From NCBI GenBank assembly GCA_022539475.1, contig VCMS01000052.1, positions 62,001-126,000 on the forward strand: a DNA stretch of 64,000 nucleotides, read 5' to 3'. Each line of letters starts with the position of its first letter. The stretch's first letter is position 1. A program made the position numbers and the translations under genes. This DNA comes from Gracilaria domingensis. Lineage: Eukaryota; Rhodophyta; Florideophyceae; Gracilariales; Gracilariaceae. Under the pieces are notes generated by a model. That model saw only the letters and a list, made by a program, of their open reading frames with translations, searched no databases and had not been told where the DNA came from. Below, one piece after another: positions 11,115-22,684 of this stretch.

Positions 11115-13565
11115 TCAGGGTGTACCCCGATATGGGAGAAAATTAAGGAGTAAAATATCTTGTAATTCTCCGTTTCATTTCAAACTTTCACAACTTCAGG
11201 AGAAATGTGTTGGTCTGACGTATGCGAATTGTCAGAGTCCAGATATGGCCCTAGGCTGAGCAGCCTGCAGGCAACATACGTTGTTAGGTAGCCGTTAGAA
11301 GCCACCAACTTATCTCTTCCTGGGACAGAAATAAAAACAAAAAGTTCAATTTTGAGCACCAATGCCCATGTCCCGTACTGTGCTCTCGCTTACGCACCAA
11401 CACGTAACCTTGCTCCGGCACGGCGAGCGGCCCTCGATGGGATAAGTTGCTCTTGCCGCTTGGGCCTCAGAGCAAGACAGACCTCGTGCTGCTCCTCCGC
11501 TCCCTTTGCAGCAACCTCCTCCACAGCCCTGGCTGCAGCTCGGGCGGCAGGAGCCGCCTCCCGCTCTGCAGCTTTTCGGACGGGCTATGCTGCCTTTTGA
11601 GTGCGCTCTCGCTCGCCCTCTTCTCTGCGCTACTGCGCAGCGGCCACAACAGTCTGTTTCTCCTGTTCGCGCCTTGCGGCGGCATTTTTGCGATCAACCT
11701 GGTGCTGCTCGTTCTGTGCAACACGCTCTGCCTGTCTTGTAGCTCTTGCTGCGGCTTCTTTTTCTCGTCGTTCACGACGTTCAGCCGCAGCAGGTACCTG
11801 AGCAATTCGTTCTGCCTCTGTCGCCCTCCGGGCTTCTTCCTTCTCTTTCAGTTCACTCAAAACCTTTTCCTCAGATAACAGCCCCCCTGCTCTTGTTATA
11901 AACGTGCCGTTCTCGAGAATGGGTCCGTCTGCTTCCAGCAGGTTACTGGTCTGAAGAAACGCGTCTGCCAATTCCAGGAAATAGCGAAATGCTTCTTGAT
12001 GATCTGCATGACCCTCGATATTTGTAATGTCGAGTTTCGATATAACATTTGGGTTTGACCCTCGCATCTGGTGGTCTCAAACAGCACAGGCCCGGAAACC
12101 AGATATGATGTTCTCGTAGCAAACTGCATAATTGTACGCAGTGTTCATAACCCCGCTTAACGTATATATATCATTGCAAACAGACTTATCAGATAGAGCA
12201 CTTTCGTTCAGGATGTCTCAAAATGTGTTCTTGAAGGGAGAGATTACCCAGTAATCATGAACTTAGATACGGGGGCTAGTATGGACAGGAAGTCCGACTG
12301 CAATTATGTTGTTGTCCCACATCAATTGAAGGCTTTGATACGTACAATGTGCTCCGTAGCCGTCCATAGTTACGACAATGTGCCTGTGCCTTTCTCGCTG
12401 TGGTCCCGTTCCCTTCACAAAAGCCTGCACCCACTGATGAAATATGTAACTATCAACTCCAGCAGGGTCCCGGTACACGGTATGGGCATTACGCGGAAAG
12501 AACGACGACGGAGTCTCTTGCTTGCCATCTTCCCGAATTCGGTATTTAGATCACACACCGGGAAGCACAACAACAGGTGTCCACGCTCGTCCATCAGCGG
12601 ATACGACGGGCATGATGGTGACATGGCCTGCGTTCGACGACCACTCAAGTTCTGTAGAATTGCTGCGACCTTCTGTCACAAATTGGCCTTCGATAGAGCC
12701 TGACTGGCTGTTCTGGTTGAAAATCCGCTCTCATCTTTTTGCATAAACTTGCTCTTGGGAGGTTATGTGATACTCGTAGTTAACTTGCTGCAGTCTTGCA
12801 AAATGTTCCGCAAGGTTTTCTGGTGACATCGCAATCAATCTTGCCGTTTCCAGAATGGATCTTCTCTTCAGCGTTAGGCCTGCATGGCGTGCCAGAAAAC
12901 TGCGAACAAACTTATCACCTGGCCGGTTTCGTATGAATGGTATTTTGGCCTGCTTTGCGGGCGGTAATTTGCTGACAAAGAACTGCACCAGGTCCTTGAA
13001 GCATTCGCGGAAGAGAGGGGTGCTATTTTTGGAGAAATATGCTGTGGCATCAGCAACCAGTCTCTCCTAAGCTGGTAGCAAGGCAGTCTGTATTGTTTTA
13101 TGAGACTGTTCAAAGCTGATTTGGTTCTTGATAGCTCGATGGAGCTGGGATTTTGAGAAATGAAGCATACTTGCCACTCGGCGGAGTAGGAGTTTTGAGG
13201 CGTTACTGAATGTCATTGTGGCTTTGAGGGTTGTGTATTTGATCCCGTTATCGGAGGCGGCAACAAAACGCCTTGAAACCATTGTGTTGTAGCCCAGGTT
13301 TTTCAATACGCTTGAGCAGCTGTCTGGCGTCTCGAGATGCTGCCGAAGACAGGTACTGGCATCCAGATTGGTTCCAAAATGCTTTTTAGGGGAAACAGGG
13401 GGTGGGAAGTTCGAAAATGGCGCCAGATTTGCCGTACATGCTCATGGTATGGAGATATCGTCTCAAACACTAGTACGAATCGATTGTAATCAAGAAAATA
13501 GCCATTTAATTATTAAAAAACTGTCCCAACCTGTCGTCTTGTTCTAGTTTGCGGCCACCCTATGA
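11115..13565 (-). mobile_element. Pogo-type DNA transposon relic (extent tentative)
   Basis: A minus-strand pogo-like transposase remnant fills 13306-11467. Candidate ends are CAGGGTGTACC near 11117 and, reversed, TAGGGTGGCCGC near 13563. They share only GGGTG-type bases and both lie beside TA. Pogo elements duplicate TA and often start with similar bases, but the ends need confirmation. Confidence 0.45.
11467..13306 (-). pseudogene. Pogo/DDE_1-type transposase, inactivated
   Basis: Read on the minus strand through several stops and shifts, the segments follow family order. They are an N-terminal psq-like helix region (HFSKSQLHRAIKNQ), a CENP-B-type DNA-binding region (FVRSFLARHAGLTLKRR), and a DDE core with IFNQNSQSG where IFN-x-DE-SG is expected. 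Then come VVTMDGYGAHCT (second Asp), LPVHTSP, an HDYWVISPFKN segment at the third Asp position and FRACAV at the domain end. The tail (12067-11630) is a Glu/Arg/Ala-rich coiled coil. The first catalytic Asp appears to be lost and stops interrupt the core. Confidence 0.75.
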
Positions 13566-14657
13566 TGTTATGCTTTCAGGAATTCAAACGTTCGTATATA
13601 GCCAACGGTCATCACATAGCTCAAAGTAGTTGTTTGTAATCATCTTCCTCCCACTGTGTCACATAACGGTCATTTCGAAATGTGAATTTGAAACTATAAT
13701 GATACTAGTTAGGTCAGACAGTGTGCTTGAAAACTATTGGATGCGCACCAAATCAAGGCCAATCGCTTGATAATTGAGCTTCATCCAAAGATAGTCGACA
13801 GCCCAACACACGATACTCAACGGAAATCACGCGTAGAACGTATGCCAGTACGGCGATCGTTTATATACAGTTCTACGTGTCATCCTGAGCTTATACAACC
13901 CCGTGCACTGGAAAACAGTTTCTGCTAGAGACGCAGTATCTATAGCGGGCCACCTGCGCCGTGAGTGTAAGGAACGCCCATTGTACTAAATCTAGATCCG
14001 GTCATAGTACACCAGTTTTTCGGCCTAGGCGAAAGCAGTAAAATACACGAGCAAGGAACATCAGTTTGATCATGGTTTGTTGCAGACACATTACGTTTAA
14101 AAGAAGAGGCCCTGGCCCATGGCTCGTGTATAGAATGTTCCCCTTCCTTCTTTTTAAAATTTGAAATCAGCTGCAGGACTCTATAAACTTTAGCATCGCA
14201 AACTCTTTGCAGGAGAACGTGGTATCTGTGGATTCGTTAGTACATTGAAATGTACATATTTGAGCCTCATAAACGGTACTTGAGCAACACAGAGGCTTAA
14301 GCCACGCCGCAGCGCTTCGCGATAGCTGTTTCTGATGTCAAAAAGGAGGAAGTGGGAGGAAGCTTTGCATTATGCGCCGTGGTCCAGGATATTTGTTGTT
14401 TACGTCGCTGTTGTCGTCACTGCACATGGCGGTCTATGCGTAGGGTGCCCGGTGCATGCAGACCAAACTCTTTTGAACAGTTTCGAGTGCTGAGCACCAT
14501 TTAGACTGCTTCTCTGAGAGCGATTTTTGAGTGCAGCCGTTCTTTGAGCTTCTCACGAGGTATATTGTAGACTACTCTGCATTAGCTCTCTACTTAAGTA
14601 CTCTTCGAGATATCCTAGACCTGCTAAACCGCGTATCTCCCCGCTGTGCGAGATTAG
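13566..14657. other. Intergenic, nothing recognised
   Basis: No family match. Frames are short. 14531-14800 is AT-rich with many TATA-like words and may hold the broken 5' side of Copia-C. Confidence 0.4.
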
Positions 14658-16985
14658 ATGCAGGAGCTCGAAACAGACGCATATACGCCTCTAATAAGTC
14701 AAATACAGTATATCCCCGATATATATCTCTCGACAGATATATACAGTATCCATATCAATGCAGTGGAGATTCCACTGCAACACAGGACAGATGTGAGTCC
14801 TCCAGGATCCCAAACGCGACTAGATCGGAGCAAGGATTTCCAACAATTCGTGTCCTCACAATCTACAGTTCAGGCCAAGCGTAAGCTCACTCTAATACTC
14901 CGATCGAAGGCACTTGAGTTTCCTATCCCTGTAGGCGACTTAGTTCAAGTATACATCAGGCTACAGCACGAGAAAAGAGGAAAATGGTCCTACCAAAAGC
15001 CTGACTTAGCCTTTGACATTGAAAGAAAGACAGTATCAGTTCCTGGCCAATCTGGTAGAACAGAGTCCGCAGCAATCGAGGACGTCAGGACAGCTCTTCC
15101 ATCTAACGAACTAGCTACTACTGTGCAAGACGCAATTGATGCTACGGACAGATCCCTTGACGATGGCTTGGCGGAGAGCTGTGCATTATCTGAAGGTGAG
15201 GAACACCAACTAGATTGCGTTTCACGAGCGCAAGTGGGCAAACCGGAAGATCCCGGCGAAGAGGGGGCCAGCATAGGACCCCAGTACCCGAGTGTCGGGG
15301 ACCGAATTGAAGCATACTGGCCTGATGATAAGAAGTTCTACCCTAGAACAGTCACAAGGCACAACCCTCGCACCGAGAAGTTTTCAGTCGACTACGAAGA
15401 TGGAGACCGTGAAGTATTGAAGTTGCAAGACGAGAAGTGGAAATTTTCATCCATGGAAGGTACTGAAATGGCGCATGTAACAAGTTAGAATTTGGATACG
15501 GAAAACGAAGCCGAGAAGAACATAGAAGCCACCGAAGTTTAACTGTCCCCTTCCCAGGAGCTGCAAAGTAATGAACGCGAGATCATTTCCGCGTACCTCA
15601 GAGCGTTTGGTAATCAGAAGTTTATGCTCTACCAAGAATAGGGATTGCCTCTCTATGCCACGCAGAACGCATACGAGAAAGAGGAGAACTCGTTCATGAG
15701 AACAGTGCGTAGTGTTCCCATCTTCGAGGTTCCCCGCAGCGCTAATGTTGTAACCAGCCACATACTGTATAAGGTGAAGAAGTGTGACGACGGAGCCCTC
15801 ACTCTCAAGGCACGTATTACAGTTAACGGAGAGAAAGATAGGGAGAAGGACCTGCTAAAGTCTGATTCTGCAACATGCCTACCTGTCGGCATTCGTATTC
15901 TACTCTCTTTGGCAGTAATTTTCAAGTGGAATCTCGCAAAGATCGACTTCAAGAGCGCCTATCTGCAAACCGAGGCTGCATGAGATCTCTATGTTGTACC
16001 TCCACGAGAATGTGCGGGCAGGTACCGACACTACTGGTTGCCCCTGGCAGCCGCATATGGGCTCGCAAATGCCGGTGCAAAATGGCAGCAGCTCAGTGAT
16101 TTCTTTCTTTGTAGCTTTGGTTTCCTCCAGCATGTTTATGTCCCACAACTGTTCTACCTCACACAAAATGGCCGGATGCTAATCTTGGCGGTTAAAGTAG
16201 TTGATGATATTATGTTTGCAGGAGAACGACAGAAAATATGAAGATTGATTGAACAGATCGGGAGCCAGTATCGCCTTGGCACGATTATGTACGGTCCTGG
16301 TCAGTTCAATTTCTACGGTCTAAGATTGGAGCAACACGAAGACGCAAACCTCACAATCGATGCTGAGGAGAAGCTGAATGCGCTCGAAGGGTACATGCTG
16401 AGCAGAACTCGTCGCAAAGAACTTGAGCAACACCTGAACGCACATGAGTCTGCAGCGTTTCGCTCTACTAATAGTTCGATCTGTTGCCTGGGAATCGCCG
16501 CATCTCCTTTCTGCGCACAAGCTGCTAGCTATCTGCAGCAGAAAGATCCGAATGCACTCGTAAAGGACCTTGTTACCCAATTGAACCTTCTTCGAGAATT
16601 CAAGAGACGAGGATCAGTGTTAAAATTTGTAAGGCCCGTTGGAGAAAAACAGTGCCGCGTTGTTGTCTTCTGTGACGCTAATAGATCCGCGGACTATGGG
16701 CAATTGGGATTTGTAGCCGGACTTCTTTTTGGTGACCTTGCTCTCAATTCAGAATTTCACACAATTAGTTGAAGTTCACATCAGTCGCGGAGGCCTGTGA
16801 AATCTATTGGGTCTGCAGAAACTCAGGCCGCCGCAGAAGCTATTGATGAAGGAAAGGTCTTCACTCGCGCATTCAGCTTTCTGCTCGGCATTCACGTCTG
16901 GCTTTGGATCGTAGTTGACTCGAAGGATCTGTACGGAATATTATCTACTTGTAGAAATGCCACCGATCGCTCCATTCGGGGTGAC

Positions 16986-17305
16986 TGTTGGTCGCACGCG
17001 ATGCGCAAAAGGACAGGTGAGAAAGGGCAGGAACAAAAAAAAGGAACAGGCACAAAGGAACTACAACAGACTCTGTTGGGTTCTGCCTCCGGACATTATC
17101 GGTCTCCCGCTCTGTCCGGGTATTTATTATGCCCTTCCGGGCAAGACAGCAAGAACAGAGCAGCAGATTTAGGCTGCAATTCTGTCTCGTTCCCAAACGT
17201 GAAATCAATTCAAACTACATGCCATCTAGACTCTGAGTGGCTGATTCTAGCTGTGCTGCTGTAGCTCCCCACGCATACGCATACACAACCGTGCGGCTAT
17301 TAACA
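16986..17305 (-). repeat. LTR (320 bp) of the gag-only element
   Basis: It runs TGTTGGTCGC to GGCTATTAACA in plus orientation. It matches 18602-18891 plus 19643-19668 with scattered substitutions (roughly one in ten by eye in the first 130 bases), so the insertion is not recent. Confidence 0.85.
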
Positions 17306-18080
17306 GTCCCCTATAGCCAAACACTTGTTTGGTTATTGTGTTATGATAGCCGAGGTTGCGTTATGAGCCTGTCCTTGTTTCTTCTCCTAACTATCATAGA
17401 ACTTACAAGGGGATCGAAGGTGCATTTCAGAGGTTACATTACGAGCAGAACTCTGCTTCGCCTCACGAACTGTCAAGGAACTCTCCTGACAATTCAAAGT
17501 GTATAGTAAAGGTTACGTTACAAGCATAATTATGCTTTGCCTCTTGAAATACATGTCCCGACTCGAGTAGACTTCCGTGCAGGACGTTGGCTTTCAAAAT
17601 GTTCCGGTGTTCCATAGGCAAATATAAAATGTTTTAAATGAAGTTAAGTTCATCTGTTCCCAGTTTTCTTTCGGAAGAAGTTATCCAGTAGCTCACGCCT
17701 TTTGGACTTCGAAGTAACTGGATACTTGCTAATGGGGTGGATTCCTGTGCAGTCCTTCGTGTTCAGACATGGTTTCGTTCACAAAGCTTCTCCAGGTTTC
17801 TTTTCCACCGCATTCCTATCGTGGTTTTCCTCCATGTGAGTCTTGGCATGCTTTCTACACTGTGGAACAGCGGATTCCCCGTCCAGTGATGCAGTTTCCT
17901 GGACTTTAGTGTGCTTCCTCTTTAATTTGGATGTAGCAGTCTGGACAGCGTGCACTGGTTTGCCGGCATTGCCAGCGTGTTAGCGAAGAAAGTGAGATCC
18001 CCGTTCTGATCCGCAGTCCACATGCCGATCTGGTCCTTCACCAGTTGCTCCAGTTTAGGGGGTTCAAGTTTGTTCGTCAG
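17306..18080. other. Internal non-coding DNA of the gag-only element
   Basis: No pol motif in any frame. It contains several direct short repeats of the type AAGGTTACGTTACAAGC (near 17430 and 17510). Confidence 0.5.
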
Positions 18081-18554
18081 TTAACAGACCAGCTGCTTAC
18101 AGTGGTCTGATTCGTAGACAATCGCAGAGGCATTGTGTTGGTCCAAAGCTGCGATAACATCCAGAAAAAATTGTTCGGCTGCTCCGGCAGTGTCGCGTGC
18201 TGAAGGACAGTAGTCCACGTTCGATATTGCTTCTTCTACGCGTTCGTTGAGATCGCGTGACGAATGTGCCAGTCGCTCTTCAAACCAATTCTGTACGGAT
18301 TCGTCAGTTGCATCCTCTGCTTTTGCTGCTCCTTCAATTCTACGAAGAATGCAGAGGCTGTGTAGGAGCTCCGGTTTGATGCATTGTCGAATGGACGCTG
18401 CTTTGATACGTTGGTTAGCTGGTATGCCAGTGTTGACGTCGTTCACTCTTTCCACGTATGCAGAATAGTCCGATTCCCACTTGATCAGCTCAGGCTGAGT
18501 AGCTTTGAAAAGCGATTGTGCCCGTATAGTGTTCACGAGTCCGTATGTCGACAT
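18081..18554 (-). CDS. Gag-like protein of the gag-only LTR element
   Basis: This 157-codon ORF lies just inside the 5' LTR (minus strand), where gag is expected. It starts MSTYGLVNTIRAQ and contains LIKWESDYSAYVERVN and ASIRQCIKPELLHSL, an alpha-helical pattern like retrotransposon gag capsid segments (W-x-Y spacing, helix-rich, no zinc knuckle). I do not recognise a specific family. The position and the absence of any other ORF are the main support. Confidence 0.5.
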   Translation of the reverse strand: MSTYGLVNTIRAQSLFKATQPELIKWESDYSAYVERVNDVNTGIPANQRIKAASIRQCIKPELLHSLCILRRIEGAAKAEDATDESVQNWFEERLAHSSRDLNERVEEAISNVDYCPSARDTAGAAEQFFLDVIAALDQHNASAIVYESDHCKQLVC

Positions 18555-18601
18555 GTCTTCTCGCGAAGCGTCAGGGTACGATTTGACGTCTCAAAGCGCT
18601 T

Positions 18602-19668
18602 TGTTGGTCGCACGCGATGCGCAATAGGACAGGCGAGCAAGGGCAGAAACAGGGAAAGGGGACAGGTACGAAGGAACTCCAACAGACTATGTTGGGTTCT
18701 GCCTCCGGGCACTATCGGTCTCCCGATGTGTCCGGGTATTTATTATGCCCTTCCAAGCAAGACAGCAAGAAGAGAGCAGCCGCTTTAGGCTGCAATGCTG
18801 TCTTGTTCCCAAACCGGAAAAGCAATTCAAACTACAGGCGACCCAGACTCTGAGTGGCTGATTCTAGCTGTGCTGCTGTAGCTCCCCATGCATACGTGTA
18901 GTGCAACGCTCGGGTATGAGGAATTCTGCTGGACTTTGTCATAATTCCCGTTCACGGGTTTGCTTGGTACACACCAGTATATGACTAGTAGTAACTAGTG
19001 GTTGCCATCGAGATGGTTTGGACAGGTGGGACACGGTGGAGCTGATCGGAGGTTGGCCACTACACGTGGGCGTTTGCCACAATTAGTGGGATTTTTAGTT
19101 AATATTATTTATTGATTTTGGTGAAAACACTACTTAGTGCGACGGCGTCGCCGCCGCCGCACCAGCAAGGTGCCCGAACCAGGGTGCTCTGACTCAAAGA
19201 TCTTGGCTCTAGCCGCTTTCGCCTTCGGCGGTGCACAACTCCTTGTCGGACGGACTCCCCGTTGTCACGGTGCGCCTATCCACCCTGCGTCGCCACAGAA
19301 CCCAACTTCGGGAGTGTTATAAACATCTGTTGTCTCGTTTGACCCTGTATAGGAAATACCTCGGCGATACGCCGTACCTCTCCTATCGCTTTCTCTCTTT
19401 TCTCTCTCTTTCCACTTCCCCACTCTGTGGTCTCGTCTCTCTTTCGAGGCTGTTACAATCGAGTGTGAGTCACGCTTCCCAACTCAACTCTCAAGGCCCC
19501 GTCTTGACGGTTTGGCTCCGGTCTTACAACCGGCTAGTTGTGCCATTCCAGAGAGACTCTGTTCACTGGGTTGCCTTCAGTAAAGAGAGATCTCGAACAT
19601 CTTTGTGGTGTTTCTTGCTCGCAGGCATTGCACTACAATACGCATACGCAACCGTGAGGCGATTAACA
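18602..19668 (-). repeat. Second LTR of the gag-only element, split by a solo LTR
   Basis: 18602-18896 and 19643-19668 together match the LTR at 16986-17305. They are separated by a 741-bp solo LTR plus its duplicated ATACG. It ends GATTAACA, followed by the GTGAC duplication. Confidence 0.8.
18897..19637. mobile_element. Solo LTR, 741 bp, ATACG target duplication
   Basis: It starts TGTAGTGCAACG and ends GGCATTGCACTACA, so the terminal ten bases form the inverted pair TGTAGTGCAA/TTGCACTACA. ATACG is duplicated at 18892-18896 and 19638-19642. It sits inside an LTR that sits inside Copia-C, a third nesting level. No coding region. Confidence 0.8.
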
Positions 19669-19901
19669 GTGACCTGAGCGTCTTTCCTTATTACTTTGAG
19701 ATAAAGAAAATTGAGCGCATGATTTGGGTCCCTGGAACGTGCAACTATGGAGATTCGCTTACCAAGACCGACAGCCCAATGGTGGAAGCGCTTCAAATTT
19801 TACTTTACTCTGGAAAGATTTCTATTGATTTTGCTTCAGCTCTAACAAACGCTCTGACACGTCTAGCGGTTAGTACTATTTCGAAAGGGAATTTGTGTTA
19901 G

Positions 19902-20222
19902 AGTTGGTTGAGCTGTGGTTTGCGAGAGGTGTCGCCCTCTTGCAAGTAGTAAATCTGTACTGTACCTGCGTGGACGCGTTTGGGGGCTTCGCATATGCGT
20001 ATCATGACAGTACAGCGATGAACGGTGCTCACTTCCTTTGTACTGCGTTTCTCACCACTGCATTGCACCTGTGTAACACAGTAGTGTGACCTATAAGCTA
20101 GAAGAGTGACCTATAAGCTAGACTAGTGTCTCTTGTAGTTACGCGTGAGGCTTTGCGTCACTTTCATTAGCGCCTAGCGCTTCAAGCTGCGTGCTATAAA
20201 AAACGAGGTACGAATCCGGTCT
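19902..20222. other. Copia-C 3' flank and spacer
   Basis: No gene. A short tandem duplication of GTGACCTATAAGCTAGA lies at about 20086-20125. The Copia-C 3' LTR, if present, could not be recognised because no second copy is in the window. Confidence 0.4.
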
Positions 20223-20367
20223 GTGCCTTCCGAGGGGAGGACAGCCGATCACGATCTTACAAATCATCAGTTTCGTCACAACTGTATTCTTACACCTTCC
20301 GTATTACATTTGGTAGCATCATTCCTACGTTACTCGCCGCTGGAACTCAACCCTCAATCACCAAGCG

Positions 20368-21693
20368 TTGTTTGGCTCCTCGCAAGCCACCATGCCACTC
20401 GCTTGCCAATCGAAGTTGGGAAGACGAGTAACCACTCCTTCACCTTCTTCACACGTAAGTTCATCGCATCACGCTGCTTCTCAGCAGCCATCTCAATCGA
20501 GTCAGTCGGTCGCACACGCGCCATCTATCGCAGCGACTTCCGCGCAGTCTAACTCCATTTCTGAACTCCCAGTTCCCAGTCAGGTTCCTCACTCACAGGC
20601 CGATTCCGTCCAACAAATTACAGGCGGCAACACTGCCGTAGCGGACACCTCTCCCGACCCACCCGCATCTCAGCCACCGTCTGTTACCTTGTTGGCAATG
20701 ATTCAAGATCAACAGCAGACAATGGCTATGGTCATCAACCAGCTCTAGGCCATTCAAAGCAGACTTGACAAACCAAGAATACCACGACAACTTCCACCAC
20801 CGGCGTCTCTATCGCCTCGACAAATCTCCAACGGAGCAATTCCAATCACTCAGACGTCTGGTTCTACCACTTCATTACCCCAGGTCCTCAAGTCCTCAAA
20901 CTTCTCTACGTATTATGGGAAGGACAACGAACGCACCTCCATCAATGTAAGATCATTCATTTCCAGCGTTCAAAAGGTCACCACATTCTGTCCCAACATT
21001 TCTCAATCTCCAGAACTTCATTTAGCCTCCTGCCTTCTGAAGGATAATGCAAATAACTGGTTTTCTCGCCTCACAGGCCAGGGCCACTTTTTCTACTCTC
21101 TTTAAGAACTACAGGACGCTATGCTACAGGAGTTCGTACCAGCTAACGAGAAGGCACAAGCACGAGTCAACTTCATTCGCTTGCGTCTGAACAACGGCTT
21201 CCTGGAGACGCACACAACCAAGTTCCGCGAGCTCGTAGACATTTGAGACACTCCAGTCAGAGAGGCTTTTACATTCTCCAAGCTGAGTCTTCCGCTTCTC
21301 TTCAAGAAGATGATGTGCGAACTATTTCGCTCAGGTAATCCACCTAGCATGGCAGAAGTTTACAACTTCGTTCGCATTGTGCACATTTCGAAGAAGTGGA
21401 ATGATCACCCGCAATCTTCATCCTCTAATTCGAAGAGTTCGAAGGGTAAGAACGGCTCTTCTAAGGGGTTTTCCAGCAAGCCCACTGATTCCGCCCTGAT
21501 TCGAAAAGACACCGCATCCGACTCTTGGGGCCCTGCCGACATCAATAACAACCTCGAGAACAGCATCTATCGTGCAAAAGATCGATATATTAAATGTGGC
21601 AAGGCTCCTTGGAGCGATCCCATGCATCCATGCCGGAACACCGTCGCCGGTGCGTCGGCACAGAAGCCATGGAAGGATCGCTCGAAAAACTAA
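20368..21693 (+). pseudogene. Gypsy-1 relative gag
   Basis: The first frame (20368-20748) starts MFGSSQATMPLACQ and is Ser/Gln/Pro-rich, as in many gag N-termini. In other frames follow a capsid-like region (LASCLLKDNANNWFSRLTG, FVPANEKAQARVNFIRLRL), with stops near 21103 and 21245, and a linker of Ser/Lys repeats. A single cysteine-containing remnant, IKCGKAPWSDPMHPC (about 21590-21630), may be a decayed zinc knuckle. Confidence 0.7.
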
Positions 21694-21699
21694 CCTCGC

Positions 21700-22085
21700 C
21701 GCACCACAGTGCGGCACTTTCCGATGTTCGCATGGTACCTCGTCTTTCTGCCATCGACGTCGATCCTGTTGGGGATAGGATCTACTTTGGCTCTATCAAT
21801 GGCTACCCAGCTGCCTTCCACCTCGACCCGGGTGCATCTCATGCATTCATTTCCCTCAACACTGCACGCTCGTGCGATCTTCTCCTAGAAACTTCTGACT
21901 TTTCTTTCACAGAATTCGGCGATAACTCCACGGTACCCATCCTCTACAAGGCTCACGAGACTGTTGCTATCTGCGACATTATGGTTCCTATTTCGCTCTA
22001 TGTTATCGAGATAAGGAAAAGGGAGATGGGTTGCCCCTTATCACAGTTGGGCGACAATGGCTTGGTAATGTCAAACCTGTTGTAG
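21700..22085 (+). pseudogene. Gypsy-1 relative protease
   Basis: This aspartic-protease-like segment carries FHLDPGASHAFISLNTA, where the usual D-S/T-G-A reads D-P-G-A, and a later hydrophobic strand. Protease would process the Gag-Pol precursor. The Ser/Thr to Pro change next to the catalytic Asp and the frame change into RT indicate decay. Confidence 0.65.
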
Positions 22086-22684
22086 ACTGGTCGTCGTACA
22101 GCATAACCATCAAGCGCGCAGATGGTTCCTCAGTAGAAGTGCTCCCGCGACAACGGTCTACCCGTCGAAGACGTTGTTCGAAACCAACAGTACCCACTAT
22201 CACGTTCAAACGTATGCGCCGTCTCGTCAAACAACGTACGTGCGAACTCTATGCGTTACGACTCCAGCCCTCCACGTCCGTCGCATGCCAAAAAGAGCTG
22301 GCACCAATTGTCGAAGAATCCGAGGACATCTTCAAGGAAGAGCTCCCGTTCGAATTTCCAGCGCAGCGCAAACACGACTTTGAGATCAATCTCAAACCGG
22401 ATCAGCCACCGCCTGTCCGGCTTGTCATTCTGCTATCGCAAGAAGAACTGAATATGCTTCGCAACACATTGCACGAACTTCTGGGCAAAGGCCTTATCCG
22501 ACCGTTGTCTCTGCCGTTCGGAGCCCCAGTATTCTTCATAGGCAATAAATCTCGACAACTACGTCTAGTCTGCGACTACTGCGCTCTCAACCGCATTACC
22601 ATCCCAGATGCCACCCCGCTACTACTCATCGACGAGGCTCTGGATCAAGTCGCAGGCGTCTGGGTTCTGCAAAGTGGAATATAG
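22086..22684 (+). pseudogene. Gypsy-1 relative RT, N-terminal part only
   Basis: It contains KELAPIVEESEDIFKEELP, LLGKGLIRPLSLPFGAPVF and LVCDYCALNRITIPDATPL, then breaks off after LIDEALDQV near 22657, before the palm aspartates. The last codons before the stop at 22684 are not RT-like. Confidence 0.8.

Larger units (their letters stand above)
16981..19673 (-). mobile_element. Gag-only LTR element (LARD/TRIM type) inside Copia-C
   Basis: The element spans 16986-19668 with perfect GTGAC duplications at 16981-16985 and 19669-19673. The LTR at 16986-17305 and the one starting at 18602 begin with the same 20-odd bases, TGTTGGTCGCACGCGATGCG onward, and end TTAACA. The only plausible ORF is on the minus strand (18554-18081). 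Minus-strand orientation also gives a purine tract TATAGGGGAC next to the LTR at 17305. There is no pol, so it must have moved with borrowed enzymes. Confidence 0.85.
14658..19901 (+). pseudogene. Copia-C pol (integrase tail, Tudor-like domain, RT, RNase H), interrupted
   Basis: One frame, broken by in-frame stops near 15486, 15540, 15639, 15981, 16239 and 16770, carries Copia pol in order. There is an integrase tail (VGDLVQVYIRLQHEKRGKW, 14940-14990), an acidic spacer and a Tudor-like domain (15285-15450: VGDRIEAYWPDDKKFYPR and VDYEDGDREVL). RT follows with LYKVKK, LKARITVNG, AKIDFKSAYLQTE and VVDDIMFAGE (YVDD variant), then RNase H with FCDANRSADYG and DSKDLYG. At 16985 the frame is cut by a 2.7-kb LTR element and resumes at 19674 as LSVFPYYFEI, then MIWVPGTCNYGDSLTK. 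Removing the insert and one GTGAC copy restores the frame. Gag, protease and the integrase core are missing. Best placed with the algal and marine-type Copia group. Confidence 0.8.
20223..22660 (+). mobile_element. Gypsy-1 relative, 5' part (gag, protease, start of RT)
   Basis: A plus-strand Gypsy element that ends inside RT near 22660. It belongs to the same family as 5069-7840: both share ELAPIV, FKEELP, HEELNMLRNTL or QEELNMLRNTL, and GAPVFF. No LTR was identified. It abuts a pyrimidine-rich block downstream. Confidence 0.75.

Noticed and set aside
11352..11878. Plus-strand Leu/Ser/Cys-rich ORFs
   Set aside because: Antisense of the Ala/Arg/Glu coiled-coil tail of the transposase relic.
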